NCBI GenBank assembly: GCA_964606895.1
Contig: CAZSHX010000013.1
Coordinates: forward strand, 1 to 64,000
From: CAZSHX01 sp964606895
GTDB lineage: Bacteria; Bacteroidota; Ignavibacteria; Kapaibacteriales; UBA2268
Direction: 5' to 3'
Length of the DNA stretch: 64,000 nucleotides
Both the position numbers and the translations under genes were made by a program. Under the pieces are notes generated by a model. The model was not told the origin of the DNA. It was given only the letters and a program-made list of their open reading frames with translations, and did no database searches. This document shows positions 35,955 through 45,125 of the stretch, piece by piece. Positions within the stretch are counted from its first letter, which is position 1. Each line of letters opens with the position of its first letter.

Positions 35955-38900
35955 TCAGTTCTTGATGCAACGGACTGACATTCCATAGCACTTACTTAGA
36001 GCAGAACCAACCCAAAAACCGCTTGAATAACGAACTAATGCCCAAGAATAAGTATTCAATCCATCGGAAGCTGTTGTATGAAATCCAGCTTCAATATTAA
36101 TACCAAGGAAAGGACTCCCACCTCCACTTGCTCTAAATCCCCCAGGCAATCCAGTAAAAAAAGTTTCATTGGTCGCACCATAATTAGGACTCGACCAATG
36201 AGTAAATCCAGATTCTTTTAATTTTCCACCTGCAACACTTTCACCCCCAAGATAATTCTGTAGAATTGCATAATCATCGCTACTTGGAATATGCCAACCT
36301 TCTGGTGCTAATCCTCTTGTATCATTTGTTGCATACCAATTATATAATTTACCATAGATTGCACCATATGTTGAACTATTGTAATAATAACACCAAGCAC
36401 CAGTTGTTAATGTATCCCATTCATAACCGTAAGTAACTTGTGGTATTGTATCTCCATTACGATATGTCGAAACATCAAGATTTTTTGTCATCCAAATTTG
36501 ATTTCCAATTCTTACTCCGGTTGTATCAATCGTTAGATCCACCTCGTTACTTATTTGGCTATTTATAGTTGTTTTGACTTTACCTGAACTATAACCAATA
36601 ATCCTAATTTTAATTTGAGTCTCACTCCAGTTAATGTAAGTGTTAGCATTCGTTCCATTAATTGAAACATTATTTGCTCCCCGTGTTGAGCCAAAGGTTG
36701 TACCGTTGATGGTTAATGTGTCTCCAATAGTGGCAGATGTTGGGTTAATGCTTGTTATTTTAGGCTTAACAGAAAAATCATATTCATTGCTCTTTTGACC
36801 GCTTGCCGTAACTGATAATTTCAAGGTTCCGGCCGGAACACCCGAAGGCACTTTGACTCTTATCTGTGTTGAACTCCAGCTCGTAAAATCTGAGGCATTT
36901 GTTGTGCCGAATGATACTTTGCTTGTATCTCTTGATGTGCCAAAGCCTGTACCTGAAATTGTTATTTCATCGCCCACATATCCCCAAGTAGAAGATGTTC
37001 CTGTAATCTGAGGTATTACGAGAAAATCTTTTTCGTTGCTTTTTTGTCCGCTTGCCGTAACTGACATTTTTCCCGTTAAAGCTCCTGCCGGAACTTTGAC
37101 AACTATTAGAACGTCGTTCCAGCTAATTATCTCCGTGGCATTTCCTCCTGTGAATGAAACAAATCCCGTGCCTTGGGTTGAGCCAAAACCGTTTCCTGAA
37201 ATCGTGATATTGTCGCCAATCTTGGCGGCAGTGGGAGAAATATTATTAATGTGAGGTATAACGGTAAAATCTTTTTCATTGCTTTTCATCAGGCTGGCTG
37301 TAACGGATAGCTTTCCGGTAGATGCACCTGTCGGGACTTTTACTTTGATTAATGTATCGCTCCATCTTGCATATTCAGTGCCATTCGCTGTGCTGAAAGT
37401 TACGAAACTCATCCCTTCGGTTGAGCCAAAACCGTTTCCAATTATCGTGATTTCATCTCCGATTATTCCGGAAGTAGGATTTATGTTTGCTATAAATGGG
37501 ATAACAGTAAAATCAACTTCATTGCTTTTCTGATAGCTTGCCGTAACGGATAATTTACCTGTTTCTGCACCAAGCGGCATTAAGACTTTGATTAAAGTAT
37601 CGCACCAAAGATTAAAGGTTACTGCATTTTTTGAATTGAATGTAGCAATTGATGAGCTTCGTGTTAAGCCAAACCCACTGCCGATTATTGAAATTTCAGT
37701 GCCAATAGTTGAAGCAGTAGGCGAAATGCTCGAAATATGGGGTACAATTGTAAAATCAATTTCATTGCTCTTGTTAACACCAACCGTTACCGAAACTTTT
37801 CCAGTAACTGCACCTCGGGGAACTTTTGCTTTGATTTGTGTACTCGACCAGCTTATAAACTCTATTGCATCAGCACCTGAAAAAGACAGAACAGAAGTTC
37901 CTCTTGATGAGCCAAGCCCGGAACCTGTAAAAGTTATTTCATCTCCGATAATTGCTAATGAAGGATTTATAAAAGTCAGATGTGGTTTTACGGTGAAATC
38001 CACCTCATTGCTTTTCTGACTGCTCGCTGTAACAAACAGCTTGCCTGTTGTTGCACTTTGCGGTACTTTGACTACGATTTGATTGTCACTCCAGCTTGTA
38101 TATTCTGTTGCTACAGCTCCGTTAAACGAAACTGTTCCTGAATTCCTTATTGGAAAGAAACCGTTACCGGTGATTGTAATTTCATTCCCAATTATTTCAG
38201 ATGTTGGGTTTATGCTCGTAATAGTTGGAATAACGAAGAATGCAATTTCATTACTTTTTTGTTCCGAAACCGAAACCGTCAGAAATCCTGTTTGAGTACC
38301 CGGAGGTACTCTGACGATTATTTGATTGTCTGTCCAGCTTGAAATCTCAGTTCCTGTCGCTCCAAAAAATGAAACAATTCCATTGCCATAATTATTCCCG
38401 AATCCTGTACCGTTAATGGTTATGTTTGTTCCGATGGTTGCAATTGCAGGAGTAATGCTGAGAATATGAGGAATAACAAAAAAATCAACTTCATTGCTCG
38501 ATTTCCCATCAACATTAACCGATACTTTTCCTGATGTTGCACCGCTTGGAACTTTCACCCTAATCTCATTTTCCTTCCAGTTTACATACTGAACAGCCTT
38601 CACTTCATTGAAGGTAACAAAACTTGTACCAGGAGAACTTTTAAATCCTGAGCCGCTGATTGTGACAATCTCACCAATTATGGAGGAATTGGGATTAATA
38701 CTCATGATTTGTGTCAGTAAGGTCAAGTCAACTTCATTGCTTTTCTGTCCGTTCACCGTTACAGATACTTTACCGCTTGAAACTCCCTGCGGAACTTTAA
38801 CTTTTATTTCCAAATCGTTCCATGATGAAATTTCCGTAGCTGTGATAGTATTGAATTGAACAATACTTGTACCTTGAAGTGTGCCGAATCCTGTTCCCGA

Positions 38901-39791
38901 GATTGTCAGAATATCTCCTGCTTTTGCAGGAATTGGAGAAATTCCGGTAATTTGAGGTATTATTTTAAATTCAATTTCGTTGCTTTTCTTTCCGCTTGCC
39001 GTAACTGACAGCATACCGGAATAAGTACCTGATGGAACAGTTACGACAATTAATGTGTCGCACCATTTTGCATATTCGGCGGCAACTGATGAATTGAATG
39101 AAACGAAGCCTGAATCTTGCTCTGTGCCGAAACCGTTTCCTTTGATGGTGATTAATTCGCCTATTCTGGCGGATGATGGTGTAATGCTCTCAATTTTTGG
39201 AATGACAATGAAATCAACTTCATTGCTTTTTTGACTTGAAACCAAAACTGATATTTTCCCTGATGAAGCTCCATCGGGAATTATTATTTTGATTTCTGAA
39301 TCACTCCATGAAAGATAATCGGTAATTTCTGCTGAATCAAGGATAACCTTGCTGTCGTTTCGGTTAGCTCCGAACCCTTTTCCCGATATAGTTACAGTGT
39401 CCCCGATTCTTCCTGAATCCGGATTGACGGAAGTAATAATCGGTTTTATAATATTAGGATTAATAAAGACAAGGCTGTCCACCTCAGAAAGCAAGAATCT
39501 GTTGAGATTGCCTGAGACCGTCAGGTCGAGATATGCTTTATTACTTGAATCAACTTCAAAAGTAATTTTTTCAATATTCTTGGATGGAAAGATGGAAGTC
39601 AATGAATCCCGATAATAAACATATAGGTCGGAATTTTCATTCCCGGGCAACAACCCTAAGTTATCAATTTCCGAAAGATTGAATTGCTTGAAACTGCCAT
39701 CGCTCATATAGAATTTCAGGATAGGGTCTTGTTTTGCAAACATAACAGAACCCATTAAAAGCACAAAAAATAAAAACAAAATCCTTTTCAT
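35955..39791 (-). CDS. Giant IPT/TIG-repeat protein with C-terminal FISUMP domain
   Basis: The 1278-residue protein has a signal peptide (residues 1-19) and the same N-terminal domain as the FISUMP protein at 30006 (DPILKFYMSDGSFKQFNLSEI, about residues 20-110). Twelve IPT/TIG-type Ig-like repeats of about 80 residues follow (consensus I-x-x-I-x-P-x-x-x-x-I-G-D-x-I-T-I-x-G-x-G-F-G, ending SNEVDF). A FISUMP domain closes the protein (IGNQIWMTKNLDVSTYRNGD, GLAPEGWHIPSSDDY, MSVRCIKN). IPT/TIG stacks usually form extended stalks, so the FISUMP domain is probably held away from the cell. A short T9SS protein gene (39804) lies 12 bases upstream and is probably co-transcribed. Confidence 0.9.
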   Translation of the reverse strand: MKRILFLFFVLLMGSVMFAKQDPILKFYMSDGSFKQFNLSEIDNLGLLPGNENSDLYVYYRDSLTSIFPSKNIEKITFEVDSSNKAYLDLTVSGNLNRFLLSEVDSLVFINPNIIKPIITSVNPDSGRIGDTVTISGKGFGANRNDSKVILDSAEITDYLSWSDSEIKIIIPDGASSGKISVLVSSQKSNEVDFIVIPKIESITPSSARIGELITIKGNGFGTEQDSGFVSFNSSVAAEYAKWCDTLIVVTVPSGTYSGMLSVTASGKKSNEIEFKIIPQITGISPIPAKAGDILTISGTGFGTLQGTSIVQFNTITATEISSWNDLEIKVKVPQGVSSGKVSVTVNGQKSNEVDLTLLTQIMSINPNSSIIGEIVTISGSGFKSSPGTSFVTFNEVKAVQYVNWKENEIRVKVPSGATSGKVSVNVDGKSSNEVDFFVIPHILSITPAIATIGTNITINGTGFGNNYGNGIVSFFGATGTEISSWTDNQIIVRVPPGTQTGFLTVSVSEQKSNEIAFFVIPTITSINPTSEIIGNEITITGNGFFPIRNSGTVSFNGAVATEYTSWSDNQIVVKVPQSATTGKLFVTASSQKSNEVDFTVKPHLTFINPSLAIIGDEITFTGSGLGSSRGTSVLSFSGADAIEFISWSSTQIKAKVPRGAVTGKVSVTVGVNKSNEIDFTIVPHISSISPTASTIGTEISIIGSGFGLTRSSSIATFNSKNAVTFNLWCDTLIKVLMPLGAETGKLSVTASYQKSNEVDFTVIPFIANINPTSGIIGDEITIIGNGFGSTEGMSFVTFSTANGTEYARWSDTLIKVKVPTGASTGKLSVTASLMKSNEKDFTVIPHINNISPTAAKIGDNITISGNGFGSTQGTGFVSFTGGNATEIISWNDVLIVVKVPAGALTGKMSVTASGQKSNEKDFLVIPQITGTSSTWGYVGDEITISGTGFGTSRDTSKVSFGTTNASDFTSWSSTQIRVKVPSGVPAGTLKLSVTASGQKSNEYDFSVKPKITSINPTSATIGDTLTINGTTFGSTRGANNVSINGTNANTYINWSETQIKIRIIGYSSGKVKTTINSQISNEVDLTIDTTGVRIGNQIWMTKNLDVSTYRNGDTIPQVTYGYEWDTLTTGAWCYYYNSSTYGAIYGKLYNWYATNDTRGLAPEGWHIPSSDDYAILQNYLGGESVAGGKLKESGFTHWSSPNYGATNETFFTGLPGGFRASGGGSPFLGINIEAGFHTTASDGLNTYSWALVRYSSGFWVGSALSKCYGMSVRCIKN

Positions 39792-39803
39792 TTCAACACC
39801 AAT

Positions 39804-40268
39804 TTATTTAATAACTATCATTTTTCTCGATTGAACTTCTTTGCCAAAGCGGACTTCGTAATAGTAAATGCCGCTTGTTACACGGTTATTACTATTATCG
39901 AGGCAGTTCCATTGAAGTGTGTTCCTGCCGGAACGACAGTTTTGGCAGACCATAGTCTGAATCAGAATTCCCGATTGGTTATAAATCAGAACTTCAACAG
40001 TTCCGGATTGAGCAATTTCAAACTCAATGTTAGTTGCCGATTCAACAGGATTCGGGAAGTTGCCCGTTATTGCGAGATAGTGGGTTTGTTCTCCGATGTC
40101 GTTAACCTCGGTAACATTTTCAAACTTGATTTTCTGAATTTGAGAAATGGCAATTTTCACCACCTGACCATTCTTCAGCGTAACAACCAAAGAATCAGAT
40201 TCTGCCTTGAGATTGCAGAAAGCAAACAACAACAAAACTGAAAGCATTAAAAAATACTTCATGTTCAT
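39804..40268 (-). CDS. Short secreted protein made mainly of a T9SS sorting domain
   Basis: The 154-residue protein has a signal peptide (MNMKYFLMLSVLLLFAFCNLKA), then about 35 residues resembling the N-terminal module of the FISUMP proteins (SLVVTLKNGQVVKIAISQIQKIKFE). A FlgD-Ig/T9SS C-terminal domain follows (GNFPNPVESATNIEFE, NTLQWNCLDNSNNRVTSGIYYYEVRFG). There is almost no cargo, so it may work as a small surface or scaffold protein. It lies 12 bases before the 35955 giant, which lacks its own T9SS tail, suggesting a pair. An alternative start is Met3 at 40262. Confidence 0.75.
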   Translation of the reverse strand: MNMKYFLMLSVLLLFAFCNLKAESDSLVVTLKNGQVVKIAISQIQKIKFENVTEVNDIGEQTHYLAITGNFPNPVESATNIEFEIAQSGTVEVLIYNQSGILIQTMVCQNCRSGRNTLQWNCLDNSNNRVTSGIYYYEVRFGKEVQSRKMIVIK

Positions 40269-40784
40269 ACTCCAAACTATTGCGAAAAAATCTATAAATC
40301 AATAATATATAGTCACAATCAGCGTGTCAGATGTTTGATGATTTGAATACGTGGGAACACCTTCAAAAAAAAAGAACTATTGATTTTTTAAAAATCATTC
40401 AAACAACAACTATCGTCACAAAACAAAAATTCACCAACATAAAATTAATGCAAATTTTCATAATATCCAAGAACTATTTTTTGATTTTGAACTTTTTTGA
40501 TACTTTATTTTTAGATTAGTTAGCTAATTTCAGGGATGATGAAGATTGGGAAATTTGAGGAGTTTTTCACCCCTTGTTTGAAACGGCAGGAGCAGTCAGT
40601 CTTGAAAAAATACCCTTTGCAAACTGGAGTTCACCAACGATTCTTTTGCAAAATCTGAAATATTCACACCCGTAGGGAAAAAGAACAGTTGAAACGATCC
40701 AATTTTCATTAATTTTGCAAGGTTATTTTTGTTTGTAAGTAGATGTAAACTTTGGCTGAAATAACATTTTTATTAACTTTAGAA
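40269..40784. other. Intergenic region, no gene supported
   Basis: About 500 AT-rich bases between divergent units. TTTTTCACCCCTTGTTTGAAAC near 40563-40585 partly matches 45166-45185. TATTTTTG at 40724-40731 fits a -7 box for the following gene, but no -33 box is clear. Confidence 0.45.
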
Positions 40785-42038
40785 ATGAATACTAAAATGT
40801 CAGAAAATCAAACTCAACAAAATAATGAAATAATTAAAGAGCTTTTTAAAAAAATTGATAACTATATACCCTCACTTCAACAATATTCGCGTTTTAATAA
40901 TGACAGTCTAGAACTAAAAAGAATTAAATTGAAGGAAAAAAAACTTGAAATTAGAAAACTGATTATTTGCTCGCCAATAAGCGAAATTGATAAGCAATTG
41001 ACAATGAAATATTTTGAAGAAAAATGGGATAAGTATTTAATTACACCTGAACCTAAAACTGATGATGAATATTATGGAAGAAGTATTAACGCTTATTTTA
41101 ATTATGCCTTAACTGCTGAAGAAATTATAAATGATTTTAAAAGTAATATTTTATATATACTAAAAAAAAAGAATGATCCATATCCAATAATCATTGAAAG
41201 TATTGAACAGATTGCTAATCGTTTTGTACACGGTGAACACTTAATGAAAGAATTGCTATCAATGTATGATGAAGTTATACAACTTAATATCGATTATTTT
41301 AAAAAAAAGGGCATTAATCAATTAGTATGGGATTTTGGGGATAAAGGAGATTATATTGATAAAGAGGAACTTTACATCGAGTTATACAACAATAAACTAG
41401 ATGAAATAAAGGAAGTAGCAAAAATTTGTCTTAATTACCGAGAAATTTCATTCCCAAACCCTCCTTCTTATTACCCTCATTTTTATGATCCTGATGATTT
41501 TATCGTAGATGATTATAGTGCTGCTTTAGAATATGGCGAAATTTATGCTGGGAAAATAGATGGTTTTGAAAAGTTCCTACATATATATTTAAGTTTAAGA
41601 AAGATTTATATTTGCTTGAAGGAAGGAAATGAATCAATACTATTGTCCAAAGCCGCTTTTTTCAATTTAAAAGAAAACGAATTGTCTGAAAGAGAAGTAA
41701 TAAAAAAAGATATTGTTTCAAAAGAAAAATTTCCTGAATTTGGTTTTTGGCAAAATGATTCTTTTACTTGGACATCAACTTTATCATCTTTTGCTTATGC
41801 TTATTTTATTGCTTTTGAGAGTGATTTGAAGAATTTGATGCCCAAACATATCATGCATAAACTGACCGTTATTCCAAATTTAAAATTCACCAAAAAAAAA
41901 GCAAATCCATATAGTACAATTATTGAAAGCATAAGAAAATTAAATAAGGAAGAGTATCCCGATGATATGAAGCCTAAAAATTTCGATGAAAAGAAAATAC
42001 CTTTTGTAAGAGATTTAATCAATAAATTATTAGGATAA
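40785..42038 (+). CDS. Unknown 417-residue cytosolic protein
   Basis: The ATG at 40785 (or 40797) is preferred to the TTG at 40752; there is no strong ribosome-binding sequence. The protein is highly charged and mostly helical, without signal peptide or membrane helix. It contains a long coiled-coil-like N-terminus (LELKRIKLKEKKLEIRKL) and an acidic, aromatic middle (PPSYYPHFYDPDDFIVDDY). There is an internal echo: NDPYPIIIESIEQI at about 135 and NPYSTIIESIRKL near 380. It lies directly upstream of the excisionase/DUF3987-type module. RteC-type regulators occur at this position in some Bacteroidota elements, but I see no clear RteC signature. No function is assigned. Confidence 0.65.
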   Translation: MNTKMSENQTQQNNEIIKELFKKIDNYIPSLQQYSRFNNDSLELKRIKLKEKKLEIRKLIICSPISEIDKQLTMKYFEEKWDKYLITPEPKTDDEYYGRSINAYFNYALTAEEIINDFKSNILYILKKKNDPYPIIIESIEQIANRFVHGEHLMKELLSMYDEVIQLNIDYFKKKGINQLVWDFGDKGDYIDKEELYIELYNNKLDEIKEVAKICLNYREISFPNPPSYYPHFYDPDDFIVDDYSAALEYGEIYAGKIDGFEKFLHIYLSLRKIYICLKEGNESILLSKAAFFNLKENELSEREVIKKDIVSKEKFPEFGFWQNDSFTWTSTLSSFAYAYFIAFESDLKNLMPKHIMHKLTVIPNLKFTKKKANPYSTIIESIRKLNKEEYPDDMKPKNFDEKKIPFVRDLINKLLG

Positions 42039-42081
42039 AAAAGGATTTTATCCAGGGTTTTATCCGTTTATATTTCATCAT

Positions 42082-42139
42082 ATATTTGCTCCTGAAAGTA
42101 ATTAACAAACTGATTTTTTAATTTTTCAGGAGCAAATAT
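42082..42139 (+). promoter_or_regulatory. Inverted repeat covering ribosome-binding site and start codon
   Basis: Perfect 16-base arms (ATATTTGCTCCTGAAA at 42082-42097, its complement at 42124-42139) with a 26-base spacer. The right arm contains AGGAG and runs into the ATG at 42138. In RNA it would hide the start of the HTH gene; in DNA it could be an operator for that protein. Confidence 0.65.
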
Positions 42140-42500
42140 GACTTCAGGCACTGTTCTCACTTCTATTCCAGTAAGTGAGCTAACAACCAACATTTTCAAT
42201 CTGCTTAAACCAGAGCTCGTCGAACTATTCCACTCATTTAATAACCCTCCTGCTAAGCAGGAGGAAGAATACCTTTCCCGAACAGAAGTATGCAAGCTTC
42301 TGCGGATTTCAAATCCAACCCTATGGAGGCTACAGAAGAGCGGCAAACTCCAACCGATACAAATTGGTCGCAGAATCTTATTTGATAAGAAGGCTATTCA
42401 CGATGTCATCAAGAATGCTCAGAATAATAGAAATGCCCCTACAGAAAAAATATTCGGCACTATGTCAAATCAACTTTCAGGAAAGAGGAAATATGAATAA
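42138..42500 (+). CDS. Excisionase-like helix-turn-helix protein
   Basis: The 120-residue protein carries a MerR-type HTH_17 DNA-binding domain at about residues 47-95 (YLSRTEVCKLLRISNPTLWRLQKSGKLQPIQIGRRILFDKKAIHDVI; given here only as the span of motif positions LSRTEVCKLL, TLWRLQKSG and GRRILFDK). Such proteins act as excisionases or regulators in Bacteroidota integrative elements and commonly precede a DUF3987 gene, as here. AGGAG lies six bases before the ATG inside an inverted repeat. The stop overlaps the next start by eight bases, so the two are coupled. Confidence 0.85.
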   Translation: MTSGTVLTSIPVSELTTNIFNLLKPELVELFHSFNNPPAKQEEEYLSRTEVCKLLRISNPTLWRLQKSGKLQPIQIGRRILFDKKAIHDVIKNAQNNRNAPTEKIFGTMSNQLSGKRKYE

Positions 42501-44709
42501 TAAGATTAAATCACAAGCAAGAGAGGTTGAGAATATTAACCATTATCTTGAAACCGCAATGAAAAATGTTACAGGTGCAATTAGTTCAACCAGAAATGGC
42601 AACCGAACGATTACCATCAATTCTTCCTCATACTCTATTGGACGTATATTTGGATATGCAAGACAAAACAATATGCAATTATCCATGTCAGAGCTTGACG
42701 CAAAAATGATAATCTACAATGCATGCGAAAAAATGCCCGAACCATTTATTGACCAAAATTTCCATAACATTGTAATCAGAGGGTTCCATGATGGCTTGTC
42801 AAATCCGAAAGATTTTGGACAAAATGAATTTTCTAGACAAAGCAATATTGATTCCAGCCCGAAAATGTCATCAGACACGCCACCCAAATACCATGTCCGA
42901 TTTTTAGAGCCTTGGAATCCCAAAAGACGGTTCGCTCATCTGGAATTGAAAGGGAATCAATTATCCGGGTTTGATGAAGACAACATCCAAATTCTAAGCA
43001 ATAAAGGTTTTTTCATCTCTGTTGAAACACTTGATCGGCTGAATGTTAAACTGATTAAATCACCCTTGGCAATGGTTTATCCTTGGGGAACATCCAACTT
43101 TTGTTTTAACCCACAAGAAAAAGAAATATCACTGTATGTGGAGGGGAGGTCAGACTTGCTCAGTGCTGTTGAGTTACAACTTCAAAAAAATTACAGTTTG
43201 ATTTCTCTTTATAATAAGGAGTCAAAAATCGAAATCTCAAATCTGGAGAATGTCATATTATTGGACCAAGACGATAATTCTGACAATTGGCTTTCAAGAG
43301 TGATAAGCAAACCGCAGGATTCTGTTTTCAAGTTCATTAAATCACCAACAGGTAAGGACCTAAGAGACTGGATGCCCTCTTTTGACATGAATGAATTCTT
43401 GAAACTGCTTGATGTAGCAGAAGTTGTGTCAATGGTAAAGGGTGAGGATATTGAAGGAAATATCGGAATCGTAGAAGATCAGGTTCAAAAACCTTTAGAT
43501 GCGGAAATTGATGAAATTGTTTTTCAGCAACTTCCAGAGCCCTTGAAATATGCATGCCAACTCTTTGAGGCAAAGCATGAAAAAGAAATGTTTCTGTTAT
43601 CAGCTATAGTAACATTAAGTGCTTGTTTCCCGAAAGTTTATGGGGTCTATGACGATAAAAAAGTATTTTCCAATTTATTTCTTTTTATCATGGCTCCAGC
43701 CAGCTCTGGTAAAGGAGTAATAAGCTTCGCAAAGCAACTGATTGGAAAAATAAATACTAAGGATGGGCTTGACACAAATAGTCTGGTAATACCGGCAAAC
43801 TCGACTTCGACGAGGACTTTTGAATTACTCAACAGAAATGCAGGCTCAGGGTTAATTTTTGAGTCAGAGGGAGATACATTAACCGCCAGTTTTAAAACAG
43901 AACATGGCAACTATTCCGATGCTTTGCGAAAAGCATTCCATCATGAAGCCATCAGTTTCTCGAGACGTAAGGGGAATGAACATGTAGTGATGAACGAACC
44001 CAAATTGAGTGTAGTACTTACAGGTACCATAAATCAGGTGAAATCCCTTATTACAAATACGGAGAATGGCTTATTCAGCCGCTTCTGTTTCTATTTAATA
44101 AATTCAAACCCTGAATTCAAAAACGTCTTCAATTTCAAGAAAACACCCATTTATGAGGAATTTGATCTTTTGTCACCCAAAATTTTTGAATTGTATCAAG
44201 ATATTGAATCGAGAGAGAATGAGCTGATGTTTGATTTAACTGCTGAACAGAAGCAAGAGCTGGTTGATTCATTTGCATCATTGCAGGATGAGTTCATTGT
44301 TTTTTTTGGAGGTGATTCAGTTGCAACTATCAGAAGGCTATGCTTGATATATTTTAGGATATGCATGGTTTTTACAATTTTACGTAATGCTCAAAACATT
44401 AGTACCAGCGACGAGATAATTTGTAATGCTGAGGACTATCAATCAGTAAAGATTATAATGAAGGTCATTCTTAATCATGTGAAAAGAATTCTCCCCGAAT
44501 TTTTGGCACCAAAAAGCAGATTAATCAATAATTTGGTGCAGAATGAGTTTTTTTTAGTATTGCCAGAATCCTTCAAACGAAAAGAGGGTCTAACGATGGG
44601 CGAGAATATGGGTTTGAAAAGAGCTACAATTGACAGGATGTTTAATAATGCAAATTTATTTAAAAAATCTGAGAAGTTTGGAAGTTATAAGAAAATAGAA
44701 ATTGTTTAG
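42493..44709 (+). CDS. Toprim plus DUF3987-like ATPase, probable element replication protein
   Basis: The ATG at 42493 is chosen because GAAAGAGGA precedes it; 738 residues follow. After an N-terminal region, residues about 210-290 look like a Toprim fold (YVEGRSDLLSAVELQ ... VILLDQDD), as in primases. Residues about 335-700 resemble DUF3987: a P-loop (FIMAPASSGKGVISF), FESEGDTLTASFKTEHGNY, SFSRRKGNEHV and LSVVLTGTINQV. The C-terminus is a small winged-helix-like part (MGLKRATIDRMFNNANLF). Proteins of this type are thought to be primase-helicases that replicate integrative elements. It overlaps the excisionase gene by eight bases. The DUF3987 call is from recalled motifs. Confidence 0.8.
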   Translation: MNNKIKSQAREVENINHYLETAMKNVTGAISSTRNGNRTITINSSSYSIGRIFGYARQNNMQLSMSELDAKMIIYNACEKMPEPFIDQNFHNIVIRGFHDGLSNPKDFGQNEFSRQSNIDSSPKMSSDTPPKYHVRFLEPWNPKRRFAHLELKGNQLSGFDEDNIQILSNKGFFISVETLDRLNVKLIKSPLAMVYPWGTSNFCFNPQEKEISLYVEGRSDLLSAVELQLQKNYSLISLYNKESKIEISNLENVILLDQDDNSDNWLSRVISKPQDSVFKFIKSPTGKDLRDWMPSFDMNEFLKLLDVAEVVSMVKGEDIEGNIGIVEDQVQKPLDAEIDEIVFQQLPEPLKYACQLFEAKHEKEMFLLSAIVTLSACFPKVYGVYDDKKVFSNLFLFIMAPASSGKGVISFAKQLIGKINTKDGLDTNSLVIPANSTSTRTFELLNRNAGSGLIFESEGDTLTASFKTEHGNYSDALRKAFHHEAISFSRRKGNEHVVMNEPKLSVVLTGTINQVKSLITNTENGLFSRFCFYLINSNPEFKNVFNFKKTPIYEEFDLLSPKIFELYQDIESRENELMFDLTAEQKQELVDSFASLQDEFIVFFGGDSVATIRRLCLIYFRICMVFTILRNAQNISTSDEIICNAEDYQSVKIIMKVILNHVKRILPEFLAPKSRLINNLVQNEFFLVLPESFKRKEGLTMGENMGLKRATIDRMFNNANLFKKSEKFGSYKKIEIV

Positions 44710-44716
44710 AGTACCC

Positions 44717-44808
44717 TTGATTGAGTAAGTGAGAACGTGAGTAACTTTTTTTCAACCGATTAATTCTCTACTTTCACGAATTTACTCACTTACCCACTTA
44801 CTCATCAA
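44717..44808. repeat. Long imperfect inverted repeat with GAGTAA iterations
   Basis: Arms 44717-44744 and 44782-44808 match in about 24 of 27 positions, with a 37-base spacer, eight bases after the replication-protein stop. Each arm itself repeats TGAGTAA or TTACTCA. A T-rich tail follows. It could be a terminator, or iteron-like binding sites for the replication protein. Confidence 0.65.
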
Positions 44809-44840
44809 TATTTTTTAATTTTATTTACAAAGGAGTTATT

Positions 44841-45125
44841 ATGATTGACATTAATGCAGACTTTCCATACCTGACACCTTCTCAGGTTCGATGGATGTTC
44901 AAAAGAACTATACCCAGACTCTACAAACGTCAGCTTACTGATATTGCCGGAGTTAATATCAGAGCAATTCATTACTGGTTAAGCGACAGCAGGGAATTTG
45001 TTCCGATAAAAGCGGTTCAAGCTATTAAATTGCTGTTCGATTCATCTCAAATGATGCAGTTCCGAGCTATATCCCAGCTTTATAATAATTATGTGTTGGA
45101 AGGAAAAATTATTGAAAATTATTGA
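44841..45125 (+). CDS. Small HTH-like protein of the element
   Basis: The 94-residue protein is basic and helical. RQLTDIAGVNIRAIHYWLSD looks like a helix-turn-helix in which the second helix is the recognition helix, and FVPIKAVQAIKLLFD would follow it. A strong AAAGGAG sequence lies six bases before the ATG. It stands 131 bases after the Toprim/DUF3987-like gene, behind the inverted repeat. A regulatory or replication-accessory role is likely from position. No named family is recognised. Confidence 0.7.
   Translation: MIDINADFPYLTPSQVRWMFKRTIPRLYKRQLTDIAGVNIRAIHYWLSDSREFVPIKAVQAIKLLFDSSQMMQFRAISQLYNNYVLEGKIIENY

Noticed and set aside
37036..39615. Plus-strand open frames across the IPT/TIG gene
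   Set aside because: They repeat at the period of the minus-strand TIG repeats and are antisense shadows.
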